Source of the DNA: Amycolatopsis sp. WQ 127309 | Lineage (GTDB): Bacteria > Actinomycetota > Actinomycetes > Mycobacteriales > Pseudonocardiaceae | Length of the DNA: 64,000 nucleotides | Reading direction: 5' to 3' | NCBI RefSeq assembly: GCF_023023025.1 | Contig: NZ_CP095481.1 | Coordinates: 3,658,001-3,722,000, forward strand | Part shown: positions 43,190 through 50,939 of the stretch, one piece after another | Position numbering within the stretch: the first letter of the stretch is position 1 | Layout of the letters: each line of letters begins with the position of its first letter | Notes under the pieces: generated by a model | The model's input: the letters and a program-made list of their open reading frames with translations, nothing else | Databases searched by the model: none | Told to the model about the DNA's origin: nothing | Made by a program: the position numbers and the translations under genes

Positions 43190-43248
43190 AAAGCCGTGAA
43201 GGCCTCCTTACCGGCCATAAGAGCCGGGAAGGAGGCCTTCACGGCTTT
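43190..43248. terminator. Intergenic hairpin, type A copy 2
   Basis: Arms AAAGCCGTGAAGGCCTCCTT and AAGGAGGCCTTCACGGCTTT, centre ACCGGCCATAAGAGCCGGG, in the same orientation as copy 1 at 13374. It fills the gap between the DoxX stop (43183) and the stop of the convergent TIGR03089 gene (43248). A and T runs on its outer ends suit termination in both directions. Confidence 0.8.
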
Positions 43249-43958
43249 CAGGCGGGGAGGTCGGCGGTGGTGCGCTCGGCCTCGCGGCGGGCGGACAGCT
43301 TGGCCGGGTCCGCGTTGCTGACGTGCACCAGGTGCGCGCCGGCGGCGAGGGGGACGAGCAGGCCGTCGAGGATGCCTTCGGGGCCGCTCCAGTCGCGTGT
43401 GGACAGCACGCGGTCGTCCGCGCTCAGGCCGAGCTTCGCCGCGCGGGCGCGGGCTTCCGCGAGGATCTCGTCCACTGTGGACTCGAACAGCGCCGCCGTG
43501 TCGCCGGAGACCGGGAACAGCGGCCGGTACTGGTCGCCCGCCATCCGCGCCTCGGTGAGGTAGTCGAACGCGCCGCCGCCCGGCGGCTCGTCGAGGCCGC
43601 GGCCCATCGGGTCGAGCGTCACGACGGCGGTCGCGGCCGCGCCGGTCGGTTCCGGGTCGTCCGGCCCGACGAACGCCACCCGCGCGCCGGTGCCTTCGCG
43701 CACCACGCGGGCACCGCTCCACCACGCGCCGAGCAGCACGCCGACGGTCTGCCAGTGCGCCGGCAGCTGCACGGCGACGGCGTCGCCCGGCTCGACGTCG
43801 AACTCCTCGGTCAGCCAGTTGGCCGTCTTCGCGGCCCAGTTCACGGTCGTCGCCACGGACAGCTCGACGCGGCTGCCGAGCTGGTCGTCGTAGTGGGTGA
43901 TCAACGGCTTGGCGGGCGAGGCCTGCAGCGGCCGCAGCAGCTCGTCGGTGAGGCTCAT
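43248..43958 (-). CDS. TIGR03089-family protein (truncated adenylate-forming-like)
   Basis: 236 residues. It resembles the N-terminal half of acyl-CoA ligases: SVATTVNWAAKTANWLTEEF, DVEPGDAVAVQLPAHWQTVGVLLGAWWSGA and a later DWSGPEGILDGLLVPLAAGA. It has no A3 TGGTTG motif or C-terminal Lys region, as in all TIGR03089 members, so it should not ligate. In M. tuberculosis the counterpart is Rv3268, next to an LCP gene, as here. Function is not known. Confidence 0.87.
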   Translation of the reverse strand: MSLTDELLRPLQASPAKPLITHYDDQLGSRVELSVATTVNWAAKTANWLTEEFDVEPGDAVAVQLPAHWQTVGVLLGAWWSGARVVREGTGARVAFVGPDDPEPTGAAATAVVTLDPMGRGLDEPPGGGAFDYLTEARMAGDQYRPLFPVSGDTAALFESTVDEILAEARARAAKLGLSADDRVLSTRDWSGPEGILDGLLVPLAAGAHLVHVSNADPAKLSARREAERTTADLPA

Positions 43959-43995
43959 GCGCCAAGGCTAAAGCGCGGACCACCCGCCTCGCCGG

Positions 43996-44044
43996 TTGAC
44001 ACCGGATCACGCCGCTGAGTAGCTTTGCTTTGCAAGCAAAGCTA
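43996..44044 (+). promoter_or_regulatory. Sigma-70-type promoter with overlapping palindromic operator
   Basis: A -35 TTGACA (43996-44001) lies 18 bases ahead of TAGCTT (44020-44025), a fair -10. The perfect inverted repeat TAGCTTTGCT / AGCAAAGCTA (arms 44020-44029 and 44035-44044, five-base centre TTGCA) covers the -10 and start region. The NmrA reductase starts at 44066. A repressor bound here would block transcription; such sites with AT-rich arms are typical of TetR, HxlR or MarR proteins. No regulator gene adjoins. Confidence 0.75.
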
Positions 44045-44065
44045 TCTGACGGACTGGGGACAGCC

Positions 44066-44902
44066 ATGACCATCCTTGTCACCGGCGCGCGCGGGAACGT
44101 CGGACACGCCGTCGTCGACGCGCTCGTTTTCGCAGGCCAGGACGTCCGCGCGGCGAGCCGCGACGCGACCGCGCTCGACGTCCCGGCCGGCGTCGCGACG
44201 GTGAGCGCCGACCTCGAACGCCCGGAAACCCTCGAAGCCGCGCTCGACGGCGTCGGCTCGGTGTTCCTCTACACGCAACGCCAGGGGATCGGCGGCTTCG
44301 TGAAGGCGGCCGAGGCGGCCGGCGTGCGGCACGTCGTGCTGCTGTCGTCGGGCGCGACGCTCGAGCCGCGGTCCGCGCAGAGCCGGATCGCCCAGCTGCA
44401 CCGCGCGGTCGAGGAGGCGCTGATCGCGGCGTCGTTCGGGGAGACTCTGCTCAACCCCGGCGCGTTCGCCACCAACGCGCTGGGCTGGCGCGCGGGCATC
44501 GCCGACGGCGTCGTCCGCACCGCCTACCCCGACTCGCGCACCGGCGCGATCCACGAGCGGGACATCGCCGACGTCGCGGCCAGGATCCTCGTCGACGGGT
44601 CGCACGTCGGCGCCGCCCTGCCGCTGAGCGGGCCGGAGCCGATCAGCTTCCGGGAACAGGCGGCGGTCCTCGCGGAGGTGCTCGGCCGGCCGCTGCGGGT
44701 CGAGGAGCTGACCCCGGAGCAGGCCGCCGCGCAGATGACGGCGCTGGGCTGGCCGCCCGAGGTGCCGCCGGAGGTCCTGCGGGCCGTGGAACGGACGACG
44801 CGGGAGCCCTCGGTGGTCACCGACGTCGTCCGCGAGGTCACCGGGAACGCGCCGCGCACGTTCCGCCAGTGGGCCGAAGACCACCGCGCCGACTTCGCGT
44901 GA
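44066..44902 (+). CDS. NmrA-like NAD(P)H-binding reductase
   Basis: 278 residues. MTILVTGARGNVGHAVVDAL is the glycine-rich motif, SRD follows beta-2, then HVVLLSSGATLEPR and LLNPGAFATNALGWRAG. It belongs to the same group as the 21431 gene (about 280 residues, shared motif order) but is not a close copy. Likely a quinone or azo reductase. ATG 44066 follows the promoter and operator above; an open extension to 44030 would run through the operator. A hairpin of another type lies at its end. Confidence 0.85.
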   Translation: MTILVTGARGNVGHAVVDALVFAGQDVRAASRDATALDVPAGVATVSADLERPETLEAALDGVGSVFLYTQRQGIGGFVKAAEAAGVRHVVLLSSGATLEPRSAQSRIAQLHRAVEEALIAASFGETLLNPGAFATNALGWRAGIADGVVRTAYPDSRTGAIHERDIADVAARILVDGSHVGAALPLSGPEPISFREQAAVLAEVLGRPLRVEELTPEQAAAQMTALGWPPEVPPEVLRAVERTTREPSVVTDVVREVTGNAPRTFRQWAEDHRADFA

Positions 44903-44907
44903 CAAGG

Positions 44908-44975
44908 CCGCACTTTCCCTGTGAAAGATGCGCCCGCGGGGGCCGGTGACGCATCTTTCCTAGGGAAAGTGGCGG
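44908..44975. terminator. Intergenic hairpin, type C
   Basis: A 68-base inverted repeat between convergent stops: CACTTTCCC / GGGAAAGTG form the outer stem and AAAGATGCG / CGCATCTTT the inner, separated by 4-base internal loops, with a GC-rich loop. It differs in sequence from types A and B and has no second copy in the window. A two-way terminator between the NmrA gene and the LCP gene. Confidence 0.75.
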
Positions 44976-44985
44976 ATTTTGGGGC

Positions 44986-46251
44986 TCAGTTGACGCAAGT
45001 GACGGTTGGGGTTGCCGCGGCGGGGGCGGCGCCGCTGCCCGAGCCGCCGCCCGCGGGCTGAGCCGCGCTGCGCCCGGCCAGGCCGGCCACGAACTGCCGG
45101 ACCGCCTGCGGGTCGATCTCGACGATGCTCTGGCCGTCTTCGCTGCGGCCGTTCGCGGTGATCACCGGGATCGTCGCGAACGCCAGGTCGCCGGACGCGA
45201 TGCCCTTGGCCTGCTGCGCGAACTGCAGCAGGTCCAGGCCCGGGTCGAGGGTGAGCGACCGGTGGACGACGTCGGTCAGGTTGCTCAGCGTCCCCGGGCT
45301 CGTCAACGTCCCGGCCGAGAGCACCTGGTGCAGCGCCGAGGACAGGAACGCCTGCTGCCGCACGATCCGGTCGAGGTCGCCGCGCGGCAGGTTCTTGCGC
45401 TGCCGGACGAAGGAAAGCGCTTCGCCGCCCGACACGGTCTGCTCGCCGCGGCGGAAGTCCGCTCCGGAGTCCTTGTCCTCGGTCGCGTGGTTCAGGCACA
45501 CCTTGACGCCGCCGAGCGCCTCCGTGAGCAGGTAGAAGCCCAGCAGGTTGACCTCGGCGTAGTGGTCGATCCGCACCTGCGTGAGGTCCTGCACGGCCTG
45601 CACCAGGACCCGGCGGCCCTCGGTGTCGGAGTCGCGCTCGATCTTCGCCTGGTCGCGCTCACCCTGGCCGCGCAACGTCTGGGCGTAGTGCGCCTTCGCG
45701 ATGCCGTACGCCGAGTTGATCTTGGCCTTGCCCCGGCCCGGGATCTCGGTCCAGGTGTCGCGCGGGATCGAGACGGCGGACGGCTTCCCGCCGTCCTTCG
45801 GCACCCGCAGCAGGATCACGGTGTCGGTGTTGACGGCGCCGTTGTTCGCCTCGGTCCGCAGCTCGCGCAGCACCCGCGCCGGCAGCGCGTTGCCCTGCGC
45901 GTCCGTCCGCGCGTCGCTGCCGACGAGCAGGATGTCGTCCGCGCCGTCGTCGGCCGGCGGGGGAGCGGGCTCGCCGGCCCGCGGCGTCAGCGCGTCGGTC
46001 GTCGGGACGGTGCTCTGCAGCTGGTCCTTCGTTACGTAGGCGTAGCCGCTCGCGCCCAGGGCGATCAGCGAGACGAGGCCGACGGCAATCCGGCGCGTCA
46101 CCCGGCCGGCGCGGCGCGCGCGGGACGGCGAGGGCGCTTCGGCGATCGGCTGACGTGGGAACGGCGAGGGCTTCCACTCGGGCTCGTCGCTCTGCGTCAC
46201 CGCCTCGGCGGCCGGTTCCGGCTGTTCCTGCGGTTCTTGGTCGTCATCCAC
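44986..46251 (-). CDS. LytR-CpsA-Psr (LCP) family protein 1
   Basis: About 421 residues from GTG 46251, chosen for the GGGGAGGGGAA stretch upstream. A cytoplasmic Glu/Pro-rich head, one membrane span (RRIAVGLVSLIALGASGYAYV), then the LCP domain: DILLVGSDARTDAQG, VNTDTVILLRV, SIPRDTWTEIPG, KINSAYGIAKA, GGVKVCLNHA and SFVRQRKNLPRGDLDRIVRQQ with the Arg-rich site that binds polyprenyl pyrophosphate. LCP proteins move glycan polymers from lipid carriers to peptidoglycan. No LytR_C domain. It ends TVTCVN, with a Cys that may pair with the CL of GGVKVCL. Confidence 0.92.
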   Translation of the reverse strand: MDDDQEPQEQPEPAAEAVTQSDEPEWKPSPFPRQPIAEAPSPSRARRAGRVTRRIAVGLVSLIALGASGYAYVTKDQLQSTVPTTDALTPRAGEPAPPPADDGADDILLVGSDARTDAQGNALPARVLRELRTEANNGAVNTDTVILLRVPKDGGKPSAVSIPRDTWTEIPGRGKAKINSAYGIAKAHYAQTLRGQGERDQAKIERDSDTEGRRVLVQAVQDLTQVRIDHYAEVNLLGFYLLTEALGGVKVCLNHATEDKDSGADFRRGEQTVSGGEALSFVRQRKNLPRGDLDRIVRQQAFLSSALHQVLSAGTLTSPGTLSNLTDVVHRSLTLDPGLDLLQFAQQAKGIASGDLAFATIPVITANGRSEDGQSIVEIDPQAVRQFVAGLAGRSAAQPAGGGSGSGAAPAAATPTVTCVN

Positions 46252-46275
46252 CCCTTGTTCCCCTCCCCCGGGCAC

Positions 46276-46289
46276 ACTGAGTACTCAGT
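46276..46289. promoter_or_regulatory. Perfect palindrome between the two LCP genes
   Basis: ACTGAGTACTCAGT is a 14-base perfect palindrome that ends one base before the stop of LCP 2 (46290), 24 bases before the start of LCP 1. It is AT-rich in comparison with its setting. It could be an operator, or a small hairpin in the LCP 2-LCP 1 transcript. Confidence 0.5.
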
Positions 46290-47822
46290 CTAGTTGACGC
46301 AGGGGACGTCGCCCGCCGTGATCGGCGGCGCGGCGGGGGGAGCACTCGACGGGGTGGAGGTCTGGACCGGTGGCTTCGACGGCGTCGTCGACGGCGCCCC
46401 GCCCGACCCGGCGGCCGAGCTCTTGAAGTCCTTGCCCAGCAGCACGCGCACGTGCCCGGCGGTGACGTCCTTGTCCGGCTCGGCCTGGATCGCCGTGCCC
46501 AGGACCTGCTTGACGAGGCCCAGCGCGGTGTCGTCGGCCGGGTTGTACCGGACGACGGTGGTGTTGCGGGTGCTCAGCTTCTGGTCGGCGGGGAGCGTGA
46601 AGCCCTTGCTCTGCAGCGTCGAGTGCGTCTGGGTGGCCAGCGTCGGCGAGCCCGAGCCGTCGAACAGCTCCACCGTGACGGCGTTCGCGCCGGGCAGCTG
46701 CGCCTGCGCCGGGCCGGCCGGGGTGTCGCCGTCGGACGTCAGGCGCGTCACCTCCGCCTGCACCGCGGCCGGGTCGACGCGCAGCACGTCGGCGCCGCCG
46801 ATGACCGCGTTGCCCTGGGTCGGGATGGTGTGGAACTCGATGTTGCCGCCGGTCAGCCCGCGCATCTGCTCGGCGAACTCGCTCAGGTCCCAGCCCTGGG
46901 ACAGCACCACGGACTTCTTGACCGCGGCCACCAGGTCGGCGATCTTCGTCGGGCTGGTCAGCACGTCGGTCGAGATGACCTTGCGGGCCAGCCCGGACAG
47001 GAACGCCTGCTGGCGCGCGATCCGGTCGAGGTCGGCGTTGGGCAGGTCGTAGCGCTGGCGGACGAAAGCGAGCGCTTGCACGCCTTCGATGCTCTGACGC
47101 CCGCCCGGCAGGTCGACGCCGGACTTCTTCTCCTTGACCGGGCCCTTGAGGCAGACCTCGACGCCGCCGATCGACTGCGTGATCTCGTAGAAGCTCGCCA
47201 GGTTGACCTCGGCGTAGCGATCGATCATGCCGGGCTTGCCGATGAACTTCTCGATCGTCGCGATCAGGTTCTTCCGCCCGGCGACCTTGGCCTGCGCGTC
47301 GGCCTGCTTCAGGTCGGTCATGCCCTGGCGCTGCAACGTTTTGTAGGTGTCCGTGTACGCGTAGACGAACGCGCTGTTGAGCTTGTGCTTGCCGTAGCCG
47401 CCGGCCAGCTCGACCCAGGAGTCGCGGGGGAACGAGATCGCGACGGCGTGCTTCCCGTTCTGGGGGATGTGCACCAGGATCATCGTGTCGGTGTTGAGCT
47501 CGCCGTCCGAGACGCCGGCGTGCAGCATGTCCAGCACTTCGCGCGGGAGCGGGTTGCCCTGCGCGTCGGTGCGGCTGTCCTGCCCGACGAGGAGGATGTC
47601 GACCGCGCCGTCGAGCGGCTTGGCGTGCGCCTCGGTGTCGGCGAAGACGTTCGTGGTGGTCAGGCCGGTGTTCGGGTCGCCGATGAAGTGCCAGCCGTAC
47701 CAGGTCAGTGCCAGGATCGCGACGGACAGCAACGAGACGACCACCTTGCCGCCGCGGCGGGCGAAGATGGCGACACCGTGGCGACGGCGCACCGGGACGG
47801 GCGGCGCAGGCCAATCGGTCAC
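46290..47822 (-). CDS. LytR-CpsA-Psr (LCP) family protein 2 with LytR_C domain
   Basis: About 510 residues from GTG 47822, with GGAGGAA five bases upstream. Membrane span VVVSLLSVAILALTWYGWHFI, then LCP motifs DILLVGQDSRTDAQG, LNTDTMILVHIPQ, SFPRDSWVELAG, KLNSAFVYAYTD, GGVEVCLKGP and RQRYDLPNADLDRIARQQ. A LytR C-terminal domain (about 350-465) follows: VTVELFDGSGSPTLA and TALGLVKQVLG. It ends with a Ser/Thr/Pro stalk and DVPCVN. From memory M. tuberculosis has one such gene (Rv3267) beside rmlD; two stand here. It faces the rmlB gene in a divergent arrangement. Confidence 0.92.
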   Translation of the reverse strand: MTDWPAPPVPVRRRHGVAIFARRGGKVVVSLLSVAILALTWYGWHFIGDPNTGLTTTNVFADTEAHAKPLDGAVDILLVGQDSRTDAQGNPLPREVLDMLHAGVSDGELNTDTMILVHIPQNGKHAVAISFPRDSWVELAGGYGKHKLNSAFVYAYTDTYKTLQRQGMTDLKQADAQAKVAGRKNLIATIEKFIGKPGMIDRYAEVNLASFYEITQSIGGVEVCLKGPVKEKKSGVDLPGGRQSIEGVQALAFVRQRYDLPNADLDRIARQQAFLSGLARKVISTDVLTSPTKIADLVAAVKKSVVLSQGWDLSEFAEQMRGLTGGNIEFHTIPTQGNAVIGGADVLRVDPAAVQAEVTRLTSDGDTPAGPAQAQLPGANAVTVELFDGSGSPTLATQTHSTLQSKGFTLPADQKLSTRNTTVVRYNPADDTALGLVKQVLGTAIQAEPDKDVTAGHVRVLLGKDFKSSAAGSGGAPSTTPSKPPVQTSTPSSAPPAAPPITAGDVPCVN

Positions 47823-47958
47823 GCGCTTCCTCCCTGCGAACCCCGTGCTTCCCCCAGGGCACCCGTGTGCCTCCACCCGGACTCTACTGAGGGTGTTGTG
47901 GGGCCTCCGTAGGCTGGGGTCCGGTTGCCCCCGACGGGGGCCGAGGAGAGGCGGGAAG

Positions 47959-48948
47959 ATGCGGGTCCTGGTCACCGGTGGTGCGGGCTTCATCGGGTCG
48001 CACTACGTCCGGCAGGCGCTGAGCGGCGCGTACCCGGCACTGCGTGACGCCGAGGTGGTCGTGCTGGACAAACTCACCTACGCCGGCAACGAGGTCAACC
48101 TGGCCCCCGTCGCCGCCGACCCGCGGCTGCGGTTCGTCCGCGGCGACATCTGTGACACCGCGCTGGTCGCGGAGGTCATGAGTGGTGTGGACCTCGTGGT
48201 GCACTTCGCCGCGGAGTCGCATGTGGACCGCTCGATCCTCGGCGGCGCGGACTTCGTGCTGACGAACGTGCTGGGCACGCACAACCTGCTGCAGGCGGCC
48301 GTCGAAGCCGGCGTCGGCAAGTTCGTCCACGTGTCCACCGACGAGGTGTACGGCTCGATCGAGACCGGGTCCTGGACCGAGGACCAGCTGCTGGAGCCGA
48401 ACTCGCCGTACTCGGCGTCCAAGGCGTCCTCCGACCTGGTGGCGCGGTCGTACTTCCGCACCCACGGGCTGCCGGTCTGCATCACCCGGTGTTCCAACAA
48501 CTACGGTCCGTACCAGTTCCCCGAGAAGCTCATCCCGCTGTTCGTGACGAGCCTGCTCGACGGCCGGAAGGTGCCGCTCTACGGCGACGGGCTCAACGTC
48601 CGTGACTGGCTGCACGTGGACGACCACTGCCACGGCATCCAGCTGGTCGCCGAGGCGGGCCGGCCGGGCGAGATCTACAACATCGGCGGCGGCCTCGAGC
48701 TGACGAACCGCGAGCTGACCAAGCGGCTCCTGGACGCCCTCGGCGCGGGCTGGGACAGCGTCGAGCCGGTCGAGGACCGCAAGGGCCACGACCGCCGGTA
48801 CTCGGTGGACGTCACGAAGATCGGCGAGGAGCTGGGGTACGCTCCGCGCGTGTCCTTCGAGGACGGTCTGGCCGCGACAGTGGCCTGGTACACGGACAAT
48901 CGCGCGTGGTGGGAGCCCCTGGCGGAGCGGGCCGCGCTCAAGAAGTAG
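47959..48948 (+). CDS. rmlB: dTDP-glucose 4,6-dehydratase
   Basis: 329 residues. MRVLVTGGAGFIGSHYVRQ is the NAD motif, LTYAGNEVNL is typical for RmlB, and the catalytic triad sits in HVSTDEVYGSIETGSWTE (Thr/Asp/Glu) and SPYSASKASSDL (Tyr-x3-Lys). It makes dTDP-4-keto-6-deoxyglucose for dTDP-L-rhamnose. rmlD starts 11 bases downstream; rmlA and rmlC are not in the window. It diverges from LCP 2 in a 136-base gap. Confidence 0.95.
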   Translation: MRVLVTGGAGFIGSHYVRQALSGAYPALRDAEVVVLDKLTYAGNEVNLAPVAADPRLRFVRGDICDTALVAEVMSGVDLVVHFAAESHVDRSILGGADFVLTNVLGTHNLLQAAVEAGVGKFVHVSTDEVYGSIETGSWTEDQLLEPNSPYSASKASSDLVARSYFRTHGLPVCITRCSNNYGPYQFPEKLIPLFVTSLLDGRKVPLYGDGLNVRDWLHVDDHCHGIQLVAEAGRPGEIYNIGGGLELTNRELTKRLLDALGAGWDSVEPVEDRKGHDRRYSVDVTKIGEELGYAPRVSFEDGLAATVAWYTDNRAWWEPLAERAALKK

Positions 48949-48959
48949 AGGATGTGCTC

Positions 48960-49847
48960 GTGCGGCTGACGGTGCTCGTGCCCGGCGGTTCCGGACAGCT
49001 CGGCCGGGATCTCGCCGCTGCATCGGGTGACGAGGTGGACGTCGTCGCGCCGGGGTCGGCGGAGCTGGACCTGACGCAGACCGGCCAGGTGCTGGCCGCG
49101 GTCGGCGCGCTCGCCGACCGCGCGCGCGAAGCGGGTTCGGCCGCCGTCGTGATCAACGCGGCGGCCTACACCGCGGTCGACGCGGCGGAGACGGACGAGG
49201 AGCGCGCGTTCGCGGTCAACGCCGACGGCCCGCGCGTGCTCGCCGCGGCGTGCGCGTCCCGGCGGGTGCCGCTGATCCACGTGTCCACGGACTACGTCTT
49301 CCCGGGCGACGCGTCGGCGCCGTACGAGCCTTCGGACGAGCTGGGCCCGCGCAGCGCGTACGGCCGCACGAAGGCGGCGGGCGAGGACGCGGTGCTGGGT
49401 TCGGGCGCGTCGTCCTGGGTGGTGCGCACCGGCTGGCTGTACGGCAAGTCGGGCACGAACTTCGTGAAGACCATGGCCCGCTTGGAGGCCTCGAACCCGG
49501 AACTGTCCGTTGTGGACGATCAGGTCGGGGGTCCCACGTGGACGGCGGACCTCGCGGCGGGCCTGCTGGAGCTGGCGTCCCGGGCGGCCACGGGCGACGG
49601 ACCGGAGCAGCGGGTGCTGCACTGCACGAACGCGGGTTCGGTCAGCTGGTGCGGCTTCGCTCGCGCCGTCTTCACGCAGCTGGGCGCGGACCCGTCGCGG
49701 GTGAAGCCGTGCACGACGGAGGAGTTCCCGCGGCCCGCGCCGCGGCCGGCGTACTCGGTGCTGTCACCGGCGTCGTGGAAGGAAGCCTGGCTGACGCCGC
49801 TGCGGCCGTGGGAAGACGCACTGGCCGCGTACTTCGCGGCCGAATGA
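48960..49847 (+). CDS. rmlD: dTDP-4-dehydrorhamnose reductase
   Basis: 295 residues from GTG 48960. LVPGGSGQLGRDLAAAS is the NADPH motif; IHVSTDYVFPGDASAPYEPSDE and RSAYGRTKAAGE hold the catalytic Thr, Tyr and Lys; VVRTGWLYG and DDQVGGPTWTADLA are family signs. It completes dTDP-L-rhamnose, the donor used by WbbL to build the galactan linker on peptidoglycan. Co-transcribed with rmlB. Its end faces the convergent GT4 gene. Confidence 0.93.
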   Translation: MRLTVLVPGGSGQLGRDLAAASGDEVDVVAPGSAELDLTQTGQVLAAVGALADRAREAGSAAVVINAAAYTAVDAAETDEERAFAVNADGPRVLAAACASRRVPLIHVSTDYVFPGDASAPYEPSDELGPRSAYGRTKAAGEDAVLGSGASSWVVRTGWLYGKSGTNFVKTMARLEASNPELSVVDDQVGGPTWTADLAAGLLELASRAATGDGPEQRVLHCTNAGSVSWCGFARAVFTQLGADPSRVKPCTTEEFPRPAPRPAYSVLSPASWKEAWLTPLRPWEDALAAYFAAE

Positions 49848-49853
49848 GCTGAC

Positions 49854-50939
49854 TCAGTGGCGGCCTGAGGCGAGGCGGTACGCGCCCACCGTCAGTTCCG
49901 CGCACGTGTGCCACGTGAAGCTCGCCGCCTGGGCGCGGCGGGCCGCGGACGTCGCCACCGCGTGCGGGTCGATCACCGCGGTGCGCAGGGCTTCGGCCAG
50001 GCCGTCGACGTCGCCGTACGGGACCAGGCTGGCGCAGTCGCCCGCGACCTCGCGCAGGGCCGGGATGTCCGTGCACACCACCGGGACGTCCGAGGCCATC
50101 GCCTCCAGTACCGGCAGCCCGAAACCCTCGTCGCGCGAGGGCAGCACCAGCGCCGACGCGCCCGCGACCACCGTGCGCAGGTCCACATCGGACAGATAGC
50201 CGGTCTGGCGCGAGCGTGCCGTGCGGGGGAACGGGCCCGGGCCGGCGAACACCAGGTCCGGCAGGTCGGGGGCCGCTTCGTGCGCGCGGACCAGCCAGTC
50301 GAGGCCCTTGCGCGGCCCGGCCGCCCCGGCGAACAGCAGGTACCGGGCCGGGAGGCCCAGGCGCGCGCGGCGCTCGTCGTCCGGCGGGCGCGCGGTGAAC
50401 CACGCTGCGTTCACACCCAGCGGCGTCACGACGATCTTGGCGCGGTCGACGTCCAGCCGCTCCGCCACCGCGTCGGCCACGGCGGCCGTCGGGGTGCAGA
50501 TCACGTCCGCGCGGCGGGCGCCGCGGCGGACCAGCTCCGGGAGGTCGCGGTCGCTCGGGGCGAGCTCCGCGGGGTTGTCCATGAAGGCCAGGTCGTGGAT
50601 CGTGACGACGCCCGCGGCGCGGAACCGGCCCGGCAGCACGAAGTTCGTGCCGTGCACGACGTCGGTCGAGCCGGCGAACAGCTCCACCGGCGGGAAGTCC
50701 GAACGCAGCCACGTCATCCGCAGCAGCCGCGCCGACACCGGCATCCCGCGGGCCCGCACGCCGTGCGGCAGCACGTGCCGCAGCCGCCGCCAGCCGCGCA
50801 GCGTGAACGCCACCGCGCGGGTGTCCACCTCGGGGTTCGACGCCAGTTCCTCGCTCAGCGCCGCGGTGTACCGGCCGATGCCGGTGCGGGCGCCGAGCAG
50901 CGGCGTGCCGTCGAGGAGGACGCGAAGCGGTTTAGCCAC
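49854..50939 (-). CDS. GT4-family glycosyltransferase 1
   Basis: About 361 residues of GT-B fold. DGTPLLGARTGIGRYTAAL at the N-terminus, VVHGTNFVLPGRF and TIHDLAFMDN; the C-domain has LLFAGAAGPRKGLDWLV and LPSRDEGFGLPVLEAMASDVPVV with the sugar-nucleotide-binding E-x7-E motif. GTG 50939 overlaps the upstream gene stop (GTGGCTAA, eight bases). Its substrates are unknown; the neighbourhood suggests rhamnose- or mannose-containing glycan. The layout with LCP and rml genes points to a cell-wall polymer. Confidence 0.9.
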   Translation of the reverse strand: MAKPLRVLLDGTPLLGARTGIGRYTAALSEELASNPEVDTRAVAFTLRGWRRLRHVLPHGVRARGMPVSARLLRMTWLRSDFPPVELFAGSTDVVHGTNFVLPGRFRAAGVVTIHDLAFMDNPAELAPSDRDLPELVRRGARRADVICTPTAAVADAVAERLDVDRAKIVVTPLGVNAAWFTARPPDDERRARLGLPARYLLFAGAAGPRKGLDWLVRAHEAAPDLPDLVFAGPGPFPRTARSRQTGYLSDVDLRTVVAGASALVLPSRDEGFGLPVLEAMASDVPVVCTDIPALREVAGDCASLVPYGDVDGLAEALRTAVIDPHAVATSAARRAQAASFTWHTCAELTVGAYRLASGRH

